Shown here: piece by piece, positions 50,604 through 61,793 of the stretch | How the letters are laid out: every line of letters starts with the position of its first letter | Position numbering within the stretch: position 1 is the first letter of the stretch | NCBI GenBank assembly: GCA_963966185.1 | Contig: CAWZYM010000126.1 | Coordinates: 360,001 to 424,000 of the forward strand | DNA from: Rhabditoides inermis | Lineage: Eukaryota > Nematoda > Chromadorea > Rhabditida > Rhabditidae | Direction: 5' to 3' | DNA: 64,000 bases | Notes under the pieces: model-generated | Told to the model about the DNA's origin: nothing | The model's input: only the letters and a program-made list of their open reading frames with translations | Database searches by the model: none | Made by a program: the position numbers and the translations under genes

Positions 50604-51979
50604 GTCTTTTTCTTGTCTATTCTCACATCACCGCATCGGTGACAACAATTTTCTAGAGACAGTACTATGGCACCTTTTATCTACTCTTCTACTCTCACGT
50701 CTGCAGCAGTCACTGCCACTTTCAAAAGACAATTATGTGAAAACAACTTTTTAATACTACTCTCTTCTGTCTACTGTCTACTCTTCCTGCTGTCTAATCT
50801 CTTACGTTCTAAAAAATATAATTCGACCGCCTGTGCTTGCCAAATGACATGTAAGGTGAACTCGATTCTCACCTCACCTCACTTCCACTCGACACTGTAC
50901 TGCATCAATAAGCGGAATTTCAGGCTCAATTTGTTCAAGTAATGAACTCAAAACCTATGTAGTTTCAACTAACAAAAAGAAAACAGTCCATATTTCTATA
51001 TCACGTCTACAATGACTTCGAGATGACACAGCTGAAAGAAAATAAGCCGGCTGGCGCGCCCTAACTCGTTGTGCGCATGTCTGAAGTAACTTGATAGAGT
51101 TTAAAATTGGATTGATCTTCACAAAACATAATATATTGACTGAACTTGTCATGAAACACTTTCCTTGTCTTTTAGAACCTCAAACTCGTCGTTTCGTGGA
51201 AATTATTAGTTGAAGCTACAAATTTTGTCTTTTTTTCAACTGACTCAATCCATTATTGTTATATATAGACATAATCCTATCAAAAAAGACACAACTGAGT
51301 GGATATGGGTCAGTGATTGCGAATGCCAACTATTCGATATCGATCATTTGACCTGGCGGCTGGCAGCGAGCAATCCGGTGGGCGCGAGCCCAGCAAGTAA
51401 CGCGCGCTCAGAAAATGTCTAATACTGTATGAAGACAAAGTCCGATCGATCTGAAACTTTGACAGAAGGGCTTTTTTGCCCATAAAAGCTTAAGTTTACA
51501 AATTGGACCCTCTATCTCGTCTGTACGAAAAGTCGATCATATTCGCCATATTTGGTGACTTTTCAAAAAAGAAACCAGTTTCTATAATCTATTATACGTA
51601 ATCTTTCTTCTATTCAATTTTTATAGAAATCGAAGATCATGAATTTTTGGTGCATTTTGGGTACATTCGCCTATTTGGGCATGAAGATGAGGTCACAGGC
51701 AGCTGGTATCGCGGCTATCGACTTTTTCTAGGTCGATTCACCTACTCTCCAAATTTGGTTCTAATTGAAGTATTTTGAAATTTTTCTCCATAGTTAAGAG
51801 ATTAGGTGATAACTATGATCAGGAGATCGCTATTGACGAGATATTTGGAATTTTGCGATATTAGTATAAGAGAAAACTTTTTTGAAAAATTCAACAATTA
51901 GGATCGGTTTTGAAGAGAGATATCGATCCGGAAAGACAGACAGACAGACACCATAGTAAAATTTAGTATGAAAGGGGGA
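49186..51979 (+). mobile_element. Hairpin module 5, uninterrupted twin of module 2
   Basis: Near-identical to 35882-37832 joined directly to 40384-41231. It therefore serves as the empty site for the palindromic element. CT tracts differ in length between the two. Confidence 0.9.
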
Positions 51980-52000
51980 CTAGCGCGCTTCGCGCGCTAG
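51980..52000. repeat. Short perfect terminal hairpin
   Basis: CTAGCGCGC, then TTC, then GCGCGCTAG: a perfect palindrome with a three-base loop, preceded by the same GGGGGA end block. Confidence 0.9.
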
Positions 52001-54770
52001 AATAACAGATATAAAATAGAGGAGAAAATTATCTATCGATTGATATATAGATTGACTTGATATGTGATCTGGAAGTGCTAATAGGAGCTGTGCTAGAAGT
52101 GCTGATGTCAGAGCTTTCCAAAAATGAGAGATCTTTGTTGTATTTCCTTAATTTTAAATTACAGTATCATCAAATGTTCGAACAGTGTCACAGTCTAACA
52201 GTAGCTGGTTGACAATGATTAGTTATCACGGATCTAATATTATAAAATCTCTACTCTCGATCTTTGATCACAGACAGCCGCTCCGCGCGCCTCAGCGGTC
52301 AATTTCTATCAGTAGCTGGTTGACAATGATTAGTTATCACGGATCTAATATTATAAAATCTCTACTCTCGCCTTTGATCACACACAGCCGCTCCGCGCGC
52401 CTCAGCGGTCAAATTCTATCAAGCTGGTTGACAATGATTAGTTATCACGGATCTAATATTATAAAATATCTACTCTCGCCTTTGATCACAGACAGCCGCT
52501 CCGCGCGCCTGAGCGGTCAAATTCTATCAGTAGCTGGTTGACAATGATTAGTTATCACGGATCTAACATTATGAAATCACTACTTTCGCCTCTGATCACA
52601 GACAGCCGCTCTGCGCGCCTCAGCGGTCAAATTCTATCTATCTTTATCTATCGATTGATATATAGAGTGACTTGATATGTGCTCTGGAAGTGCTATTAGG
52701 AGCTGTGCTAGAAGTGCTGTTGTCAGTCTTCCAGTAGATGACTGATCTTTATTTATATTTTTTTTATTTTCAGTAACTTTGAATAATTAGAAAGTGTCAC
52801 AGTCTATCTGGTGGATAGTATCTGGTTGACTGCTTTTCTACAGGTGTATTTACTATGCTCATAGAAGGCGCTCCGGCACGCTTCGCTGTCAGAGCCTATC
52901 AGTAGATCAGTAATAAAAATAATAATATATTGATCACTGATACTGATATGCATTTTCTCCGACTCTCTGATTTTTTACTCTTTCGTATGCACATAGAAAG
53001 CGCTCCGGCACGCTTCGCGCGCCTCCGCGGTCAAAGCCGATCAGTAGATCAGTAATTATGATAATACATTGATCACTGATAATGATATTTTCTCCGACTT
53101 TCTGATTTTTTACTTTTTTCGTATGCACATAAAAGGCGCTCCGGCACGCTTCGCGCGCCTCCGCGGTCGAAGCCGATCAGTAGATCAGTAATTATAAAAA
53201 TATACTGATCACTGATACTGATATGCCTTCTCTCCTACTCTCTGATTTTTTACTCTTTCGGTTGCACATAGGAGGCGCTCCGGCACGCTTCGCGCGCCTC
53301 CGCGGTCAAAGTATATCAGTAGATCAGTAATAATAAGAATATATTGATCACTGCTACTGATATGAATTTTTTTCGACTCTCTGATATTTTACTTTCTCGT
53401 ATGCACAAATAAAGCGCTCCGGCACTCTTCGCGCACCTCCGCGGTCAAACTTTATCAGTATATCAGTAATACTAAGAATATATTGATCACTGCTACTGAT
53501 ATGCATTTTCTCCGACTTTCTGATCGTTCATTTTCTCGTATGCACATAGAAAGCGCTCCGGCACGCTTCCCGCCTCCGCGGTGAAAGCCGATCAGTAGAT
53601 CAGTAATTATAACAATATATTGAACACTGATACTGATACGCATTCTTTCCTACTCTCTGATCTTTCACTCTCTCGTATGCACATAGAGGGCGCTCCGGCA
53701 CACTCCGCGGTAAAAGCCTATCAGTAGATGGTTGACAATTTTTATTTATTATAGATCCAAGTATAATTTATACTTATCACTGGTCTAATATTATAAAATA
53801 TAAGCGAGAGAGAGAAAGAAAGACGAAAGAGAGAGATAGATAGAGAGGAAGAGAGGGAGAGACGAAAAAGAGAGATGAGAAAAGAAATTGGATGAAAAAA
53901 GGAGGTTACATAGTATTTCGCCTCGCCTCACTTCCCTGACTGAATATAGAATGACGTGAGTGCATATAGTAATGTTTTATTGTATGTGCTCAGAACATAA
54001 AATTTGCACAGTTTGTTGGAGTGTGGTGAGCTGTTTCGTAGTGCGTGGTGATGTTCTCGCTCATTTGCACAATTGACTGTCTTTTTCTCTGACAGCAGAC
54101 AGACTGGCAGCTGGCGCACTCTCACCTCGCCACACTCTCTCGTCGCGGGGCAATAAAACGACGTCGATTAAAGGAATTCAATTGATTGCAGGCGTCAGAG
54201 GTCACAAAAAGATGCAAATTTTGGTAGAAGTGTAGTGGCCACCTATATGCATGTTGTAGTAAAGGGAGACCTTACACGGTTGTCTAGTTTTCTTGAACAG
54301 CCCGCGACAATTGTTTGTTGTCGCCTCGCCTCGATTAAATCACTTCGTGAAAGGAAACCAGGAGGAGTTATAAAAAGATTACGGGCAGATTGGTGGATTA
54401 GGAAGTTTAGAGAAGTGACGTCAAAACCGTTTCTCGAAAGCTGGAGTCTGCGATTCGCAGTACTCGTTCTTGTAAGGCCTACTCGATGCAATCGTTTAAC
54501 CACCTACCCGTCTCCTCGCCTCACATACTATTTCGCTGCTTTTCTGTCTGACGCTCTCTGATTACGCGCTATTTCGTCGGACTTTCTCGGGCTTATAGCT
54601 CCGCGGATATGAGAGATATGATAACATAAAGATTTTGGGAGCATCTCCAGACCGAGGGCTTTACAGCCATACCAAATTTAGCCGGATCCATGCATCGGTG
54701 GCCTTTGTGGAGCCATGTATGGACGGACACCATAGCACATTTAGCCAGACCGGCGCAGCGGGCGCTGCGA
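52001..54770. mobile_element. Hairpin module 6 with palindrome-bearing minisatellites
   Basis: Four copies of a unit of about 115 bp at 52190-52640 (TAGCTGGTTGACAATGATTA, CAGCCGCTCCGCGCGCCTCA). About seven copies of a 138-bp unit follow at 52860-53720. Then come a GA-rich patch and a 3' part (53880-54770) ending GGACGGACACCATAGCACAT, TTAGCCAGACCGGCGCAGCG and the hairpin. The final 300 bp recur at 61794-62090. Confidence 0.75.
52860..53720. repeat. 138-bp minisatellite with GC palindrome, about 7 copies
   Basis: Each unit is AT-rich (TCAGTAGATCAGTAAT, TATTGATCACTG) but carries GGCGCTCCGGCACGCTTCGC followed by GCGCCTCCGCGG, able to fold into a stem. Confidence 0.85.
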
Positions 54771-54791
54771 CTAGCGCGCTTCGCGCGCTAG
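54771..54791. repeat. Short perfect terminal hairpin
   Basis: Identical to the hairpin at 51980-52000. The module that follows also starts the same way (ATATAGGTATAAAATA versus ACAGATATAAAATA). Confidence 0.9.
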
Positions 54792-57700
54792 AAATATAGG
54801 TATAAAATAAAGGAGAAAATTATCTATCGATTGATATATAGATTGACTTGATTTGTGCTCTGGAAGTGCTATTAGGAGCTGTGCTAGAAGTGCTGTTGTC
54901 AGTCTTCCAGTAGATGGCTGATCTTTATTTCTTTCCTTATTTTTTTTTTATTTTCAGTAATTTTAAATAAATAGAAAGTGTCACAGTCTATCTGGTTGAT
55001 AGTATCTGGTTGACTGCTTTTCTACAGATGTATTTACCTTGCTCATAGAAGGCGGTCCGGCACGCTCCGCTGTCAGAGCCTATCAGTATCAGTAATAAAT
55101 AAAACAAAATATAATGATCACTGATACTAATATGTTTTTTTTTTCGTCTCTCTGATCTCTCACTTTCTCGTATGTACATAGAAAGCGCTCCGGCACGCTT
55201 CGCGCACCTCCGCGGTCAAAGCCGATCAGTAGATCAGTAATAATGAGAATATATTGATTACTGTTACTGATATGCATTCTCTCCGACGCTCTGATATTTC
55301 ACTTTCTCGGATGCACATAGAAGGCGCTCCGGCACGCTTCGCGCGCCTCCGCGGTCAAAGTCTATCAGTAGATCAGTAATAATAAGAATATATTGATCAC
55401 TGTTACTGATATGCATTCTCTCCGATTCTCTGATATTTCACTCTCTCGGATGCACATAGGAGGCGCTCCGGCACGCTTCGCGCGCCTCCGCGGTCAAAGT
55501 CTATCAGTAGATCAGTAATAATAAGAATATCTTGATCACTGTTGCTGATATGCATTTTTTTCGACTCTCTGATGTCTCTCTCGTATGCGCATGGAGGGCG
55601 CTCCGGCACGCTTCGCGCGCCTCCGCGGTCAAATTCTATCAGTAGATCAGTAATAATAAGAATATATTGATCACTGTTACTGATATGCATTCTCTCCGAC
55701 TCTCTGATATTTCACTCTCTCGGATGCACATAGGAGGCGCTCCGGCACGCTTCGCGCGCCTCCGCGGTCAAAGTCTATCAGTAGATCAGTAATAATAAGA
55801 ATATATTGATCACTGTTACTGATATGCATTCTCTCCGACTTTCTGATATTTCACTCTCTCGGATGCACATAGGAGGCGCTCCGGAACGCTTCGCGCGCCT
55901 ACGGGGTCAAAGTCTATCAGTAGATCAGTAATAATAAGAATATCTTGATCACTGTTGCTGATATGCATTTTTTTTCGACTCTCTGATATCTCTCTCGTAT
56001 GCACATGGAGGGCGCTCCGGCACGCTTCGCGCGCCTCCGCGGTCAAAGTCTATCAGTAGATCAGTAATAATAAGAATATATTGATCACTGTTACTGATAT
56101 GCATTCTCTCCGACTCTCTGATATTTCACTCTCTCGGATGCACATAGGAGGCGCTCCGGCACGCTTCGCGCGCCTCCGCGGTCAAAGTCTATCAGTAGAT
56201 CAGTAATAATAAGAATATCTTGATCACTGTTGCTGATATGCATTTTTTTTTTCGACTCTCTGATATCTCTCTCGTATGCACATGGAGGGCGCTCCGGCAC
56301 GCTTCGCGCGCCTCCGCGGTCAAAGTCTATCAGTAGATCAGTAATAATAAAAATATATTGATCACTGTTACTGATATGCATTCTCTCCGACTCTCTGATA
56401 TTTCACTCTCTCGGATGCACATAGGAGGCGCTCCGGCACGCTTCACGCGCCTCCGCGGTCAAAGTCTATCAGTAGATCAGTATGATCAGTAATTATAATA
56501 ATACATTAATCACTGATACAGATATACATTTTCTCATACTCTCTGATCTTTCACTTTCTTGTCATAAAATCTCTACTCTTGCCTACGATCATAGATAGCC
56601 GCTCCGCGCGCCTCCGCGGTCAAATTCTATCAGTAGCTGGTTGACAATGATTAGTTATCACGTATCTAATATTATAAAATATTTACTCTCGACTATGATC
56701 ACAGACAGCCGCTCCGCGCTCAAATTCTATCAGTAGCTGGTTGACAATTATTAGTTATCACGGATCTAATTTTATAAAATATGTACTCTCGCCTACGATC
56801 ACAGACAGCCGCTCCGCGCTCAAATTCTATCAGTAGCTGGTTGACAATTATTAGTTATCACGGATCTAATTTTTATAAAATATCTACTCTCGCCTACGAT
56901 CATAGACAGCTGCTCCGCGCGCCTCCGCGGTCAAATCCTATCAGTAGATAAGTAATAATAAGAATAAATTGATCACTGCTACTGATATGCATTTTCTCCG
57001 ACTCCTACTTTCCTACTCTCTGATCTTTCACTCTCTCGTATACACATAGAGGGCGCTCCGGCACACTCCGCGGTAAAGCCTATCAGAATCTGGTTGACAA
57101 TTTTTTTAATTATAGATACAAATATAATTTATAGTTATCACTGGTCTTTTATTATAAAATCGAGAGAGAGAGAGAGAGAGAGGGAGAGAGGGAGAGAAAG
57201 AGAGAAAGAAAGAGAAAGAGAGACGAGAGAGAGAGATGAGAGAGATGAGAAAAGGAATTGGATGAAAAAAGGAGGTTACATTGTTACATAGTATTTCGCC
57301 TCGCCTCACTTCCCTGATTGAATATAGAATGACGTGAGTGCATATAGTAATGTTTTATTGTATGTGCTCAGAAAATAAAATTCGCACAGTTTGTTGGAGT
57401 GTGGTGAGCTGTTTCGTAGTGCATGGTGATGTTCTCGCTCATTTGCACAATTGACTGTCTTTTTCTCTGACATCAGACAGACTGGCAGCTGGCGCACTCT
57501 CACCTCGCCACACTCTCTCGTCGCGGGGCAATAAAACGACGTCGATTAGAGGAATTTAATTGATAGCGGGCGTCAGAGGTCACAAAAAGATGCAAATTTT
57601 GGTAGAAGTGTAGTGGCCACCTATTTGCATGTTGTAGTAAAGGGAGATCTGACACGGTTGCCTAGTTTTCTTGAACAGCCCGCGACAACTGTTTGGTGTC

Positions 57701-58148
57701 GCCTCGCCTCGATTAAATCACTTCGTGAAAGGAAACCAGGAGGAGTTATAAAAAGCTTACGGGCCAATTTGTAGGTGAGGGAGTGTAGAGGAGTGACGTC
57801 GAAACCGTTTCTCGATAGCTGAAGTCTGCGATTCGCAGTGCTCGTTCTTGTAAGGTCTACTCGATGCAACCGTTCAACGACCTAACCGTCTCTTCATCTG
57901 ACACACTATTTCACTGCTTTTCTGTCTGACTCTCTCTGATTACGCGCTATTTCGTCGGACTTTCTGGAGCTTATAGCTCCGCGGATATGAGAGATAACGA
58001 GCTGAAAATTGGAATCCTGCATCTCGGGACCGAGACCATCGGATCGATGTCACGTTTGGCTAGATAGGAGTAGTGGCTGGCGCGGTAGAGCGATGGACGT
58101 ACAGACACCATAGGGCATTTAGCCAGACCGGCGCAGCGGGCGCTGCGA
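54792..58148. mobile_element. Hairpin module 7
   Basis: Starts like module 6, contains 138-bp units (55050-56460) and a 115-bp unit array (56575-56935), and has a 3' part from about 57255 homologous to 53880-54560. Ends ACAGACACCATAGGGCATTT, AGCCAGACCGGCGCAGCG. Confidence 0.75.
55050..56460. repeat. 138-bp minisatellite with GC palindrome, about 11 copies
   Basis: Same unit as 52860-53720. The middle copies alternate two subtypes (a CTTGATCACTGTTGC form and an ATTGATCACTGTTAC form), showing dimer-wise amplification. Confidence 0.88.
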
Positions 58149-58205
58149 TAGCCCTCGTGGCGCGCTGCCGCGCGCCACTCGGGCTAGGGCCGCCTTCGGC
58201 GGCCT
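58149..58205. repeat. Double GC-rich terminal hairpin
   Basis: TAGCCCTCGTGGCGCGCTGC with CGCGCGCCACTCGGGCTA, directly followed by a second stem, GGGCCGCC-TTC-GGCGGCCTC. Confidence 0.85.
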
Positions 58206-58888
58206 CAACACTCAAACATCAAAACTGAAATGTAATCTCCTAAGCAAAATATGCCCACAAACCTCTAATCTAACTAAGAACTGCAATACATTACAATTCA
58301 CCTAAAACTAACACATATAAATGTTGTTTACAAATTTGTTTACTTGTTTACATATAATGTAAACAACATTTTTAAACTCGCCTCTCATTCTACTACAAGT
58401 TTCACATCTTTAAAACACAATTTCAGGTTGTTTACAAACTTGTTTACTTGTTTACATAACCTGTAAACAACATTTTCGAACTTGTCTCCAAGTCTACTAC
58501 ACCTTAGACACTTTCAAAAACAACTTTGAAAATGTTTACAAACTTGTTTACTTGTTGACAAACATGTAAACAACAACATAGCTGACTTGCCTCCAGGTCA
58601 CATACCAAGTTTGGACTCTTTGGCATCAAAACTGACCGAGATACAACATTACCATATTTGGAATTATGCAAATGAGGTCAAACATCAAAATTTGAATTAT
58701 CTCCCCCACATTACTCTAACCCCAAAAGGACATCTCAATAGCTCGAAAACAACCCATAGTTTACATAGAACTGGTCGTCTCTCAGATTCTATGTTCCCAT
58801 ATATGCAAATTTTCTAGAGTAAACTCACCTGTAGAGGTGAGCTAATCACCATATCTTTGAGATCTCACATGCCAGGGAACCAAGAACC
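58206..58888. repeat. TGTTTAC-rich module body
   Basis: Repeated TGTTTACAAACTTGTTTACT phrases. Reappears nearly unchanged at 62138-62824. The small frames in it are not supported as genes. Confidence 0.7.
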
Positions 58889-59502
58889 TTAAAGTGACAA
58901 ATTCACGTATAAATGAAGTTTAGTCGATTTCCCAGTTAATTTTAATCTAAGAACTGAAAAATTGAGCCCGGAATCACACTTGAAACGCGCGTTGAAAGAA
59001 TTCGAATCAGCCAAATCCGAATTGAAATTTGAGGTTCGCGCCAAACGGTCTCGCCGCGAAATTGGGGCGGAGCTTATATTCGAAACGGCCCCACGGTGCG
59101 GGGCACGAATTTTTGATCTAAAGCTGTTTTTTACTGTTTTACTTTCGGTAATGATCTTATTGTATTGTGCTTTCAATATCTGTTAGTAGCAGGATCATAT
59201 TCAGATACCAAAAACACTCTGAACAGCTAGCACTATCAGTTTTCTGTTCTTTCTTCTTATCTCTATCTCTCCACATCTCTTTCCTCATTGTTATCAACGG
59301 TTTTTCACTGTATTATTCGTGTTTTCGGTGTTATTATAATGCATGTCGTAATATGTTTTTGTCCATAAGATTCGCGTCTAACATTAGATAAATGTATATC
59401 ACTTGTTTCAATTATTTGACGTTGCATTGTTGTTCACGTCATATGGATTGCGCACGATTTTATCCATGGCTATACAGTGTATATCAAGAGCGCCGTTTCC
59501 AG

Positions 59503-59608
59503 GGTTATGTTCTGCCACTCGCCCGTTCCGCGCAGCGTCCCACTCACTCCAGCAAGGCCGCCTAGTACAGGAGCAGCTGGATTCTCCCACCAGTCCATCT
59601 AGCCCAAG
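59503..59608 (+). pseudogene. Possible captured exon, out of phase
   Basis: Bounded by TTTCCAG and a GTACGA donor, open in one frame (CSATRPFRAASHSLQQGRLV, QEQLDSPTSPSSP). That frame does not join in phase with the next exon, and the phase that would join has a stop. Either it is not an exon of this gene, or it has been damaged. Confidence 0.3.
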
Positions 59609-59771
59609 GTACGAAAGTTGTGTTGCTGTATTCAAATATTCGAAAATCACCGCCTTCAGCCGTTCGGACAGTACGTTTTTTTTCCGCTTGTTCATTTACT
59701 TATGACATAATATATTTTGAAATATGGAGGATTGGACACGAATTTGACTTCTATCACAGCGTGTGTTGTAG

Positions 59772-59942
59772 GTTCCGGACCGCAACCCGTCGACTTTGGC
59801 TGCCCCCGACAACCTGGTGGTCAGCTGGCGGCCCATGTCCTGCACGTACTGGTACAAGGATGATGAAGAATATAAGATAAGGAACGAGGAGGAGGAGGAG
59901 GCGCCCCCGCCGGACAGTCTTTGCGGGAAGAAGAACACCGGG
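59772..59942 (+). CDS. Captured exon, unrecognised protein
   Basis: 57 codons between TTGTAG and GTGAGC, phase 0 at both ends: VPDRNPSTLAAPDNLVVSWR, PMSCTYWYKDDEEYKIRN, a run of five or more Glu, PPPDSLCGKKNTG. GC-rich third positions contrast with the AT-rich surroundings, as expected of host coding DNA moved by an element. Family not recognised. Confidence 0.5.
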
Positions 59943-60025
59943 GTGAGCACCAGCACTGTTTTTTTTATTTAGTTTATATGATTCATTTATGTTCGTTCAT
60001 GTGTTGATGTATTGTTGTGTTGCAG

Positions 60026-60145
60026 ATGCGTGCTGAGCGTGACGCGAGCGTGGCGCGCGCCGGCGAGAAGAAGACGTCACGGAACGATATTTGCCGGAAT
60101 TTTCGCCCTATCAATGCCACTCCCCTAAATCCCCAACCGATATGA
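60026..60145 (+). CDS. Captured terminal exon, unrecognised protein
   Basis: Follows TGTTGCAG and continues in phase from 59942: MRAERDASVARAGEKKTSRN, DICRNFRPINATPLNPQPI, then TGA at 60143-60145. It appears to be the 3' coding end of the captured gene. The remaining 560 bp to the element border holds no convincing frame. Confidence 0.45.
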   Translation: MRAERDASVARAGEKKTSRNDICRNFRPINATPLNPQPI

Positions 60146-60808
60146 TTTGCGGTATCGATTACTGGTAGAATAGTCCTCACCGATTTGTATGTGTTTGTTT
60201 TTGTATAGAGTAGAGTTGTGGTTATAAAATTATTGTGAAAAGTGATATTTGTTGTGATGATTTCAGTTCGCAAGTGGACTTGATGTTTGTTATGCTGCGA
60301 AGAGGGATTGTACTCGGGGCTGTGTTCTCCAACTGTCACAATTAGAAGTAGAGTGACTACTGCCACAAGTGACAAACGCACACTCCCCATAAAAAGAACG
60401 AATCAATGATCGCAGTTCGATCATATAGCAGACGATTTAATCTAATATACACCATAATGTTCCTGGCGAAGACGCTGGCCGGAGCTGACCAGCCAACCGA
60501 CCATAATCGCAGTTCGATCACACACTTTCCTTTCTCTCCGAAAACAATGAGCAAAACGTTGACCCTCTGATAAAATTTAAAAATAGATTGACCCTTCGCA
60601 CTAGATGCGTGCGCGGGTCCAAAATAAAAATGCGCGGGGTCATTGGTAAATTCTTTCAAATTCAAACGCGGCATTCGAACGGAGTGTAGCGTAATATAAT
60701 CCTGTATCTTTAAGTTTGGACGGGAAGTTTTCAAAAGTGAATACTCATCGAAAAAACCTTTGTGAACCGCAGACTCCATAGCAAATCTTAGGGGTGGGGG
60801 CGGGGCGA

Positions 60809-60907
60809 CTAGCGGCCGGAGGCTCGCTTCGCTCGCCTCCGGCCGCTAGTGGCGGCGCTTCGCGCCGCGTTTGCTCCAAGACTCGCGCGCCTTCGGCGCG
60901 CTCGCCT
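60809..60907. repeat. Triple GC-rich hairpin cluster
   Basis: CTAGCGGCCGGAGGCTCGCTTCG-type stem (60809-60848), then GGCGGCGCTTCGCGCCGC, then CGCGCGCCTTCGGCGCGC. Preceded by CTCCATAGCAAATCTTAG. Identical cluster at 62924-63022. Confidence 0.85.
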
Positions 60908-61793
60908 TTCCGCTGTATAACCTTAAAATAAATACGTATTTTATAACTTTAAACAACTAATATGAACTGAGAAGTTGGTATAGTACACGTTAGATATCTA
61001 TTAGATGAGAATTGTACTTGTTTACTTTTTTGTTTACTTGTTTACATGTCAAATAAACAATAAAATCGAACTGAGTACTTTGTATACTACACGTTAGAGA
61101 CTTTGAAAACACATTTCTGAGTTGTTTACAAACTTGTTTATTTGTTTACTTCACTTGTAGACAACAAATATGAACTCAGTACTTGGTCTAGTACACGTTA
61201 GATACCTTTAAAATGAGATTTGGAGTTGTTTACAGGTTTGTTTACTTGTTTACTTTTCATGTAAACAACAAATTTGATCTCAGTACATGGTCTAGTACAC
61301 GTTAGATACCTCTAAAATGAAATTTTGTGTTGTTTACTTCTTTGTTTACTTGTTGACATGAGTTGTTTACTATCATAAATGTACTTGTGTGCTTGTGTTA
61401 TGGTATGAGTATGAAGTGTCTACCTTGAAAACTAACAAAGTTATTAAGGTTTCCGAGATTGTTTACATAATTTGTTTACTTGTTTACTTGTTTACATAAT
61501 ATGTTTACTAATTCTTTTGCCTTAGTTAGGTTGTTGTATTGTGTGAATATGAACTCTCTATCTCAATTCGTTATCGAGTTATTGTGGAAAGTGTGTTTTC
61601 GAGTCAAAGTCCAAAGTTCCTTTCGTGGAACCCATATAAGGAGTTATGCAAATGAGATGTGTGATTTATGCTGACGTTCCAGGGACCATAGAACCTTAAC
61701 TCTGAAAGGGCATCTCTTAGTCGAGTTCCGTAAGAGCTGTATCTCAGCTGACAAACAGAGTCCATAGGAAATTTTAGGGGGAGAGAGAGGGCC

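Larger units (their letters stand above)
58893..60709. mobile_element. TTAA-flanked insertion carrying gene exons
   Basis: TTAA at 58889-58892 and 60710-60713. The matching sequence at 62821-62839 (AACCTTAAGTTTGGACGGG) has a single TTAA and no insert, so the borders are exact. The ends AAAGTGACAAATT and, inverted, AAAGATACAGGATT share the AAAGNNACA start of the window's other TTAA elements. No transposase frame. The cargo is a spliced-gene 3' part on the plus strand. Confidence 0.8.
57857..61793. repeat. 2.1-kb higher-order repeat, unit 1 (with 1.8-kb insertion)
   Basis: Starts at CTACTCGATGCAA(C/T)CGTT like the units at 61794 and 63908. Net length without the TTAA insertion is about 2.12 kb, equal to the next unit. 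Contains two module ends, with hairpins at 58149-58205 and 60809-60907. Confidence 0.8.

Noticed and set aside
60357..60779. 140-codon minus-strand ORF
   Set aside because: It crosses the right border of the TTAA insertion at 60709, so it joins two unrelated sequences and cannot be an ancestral gene.
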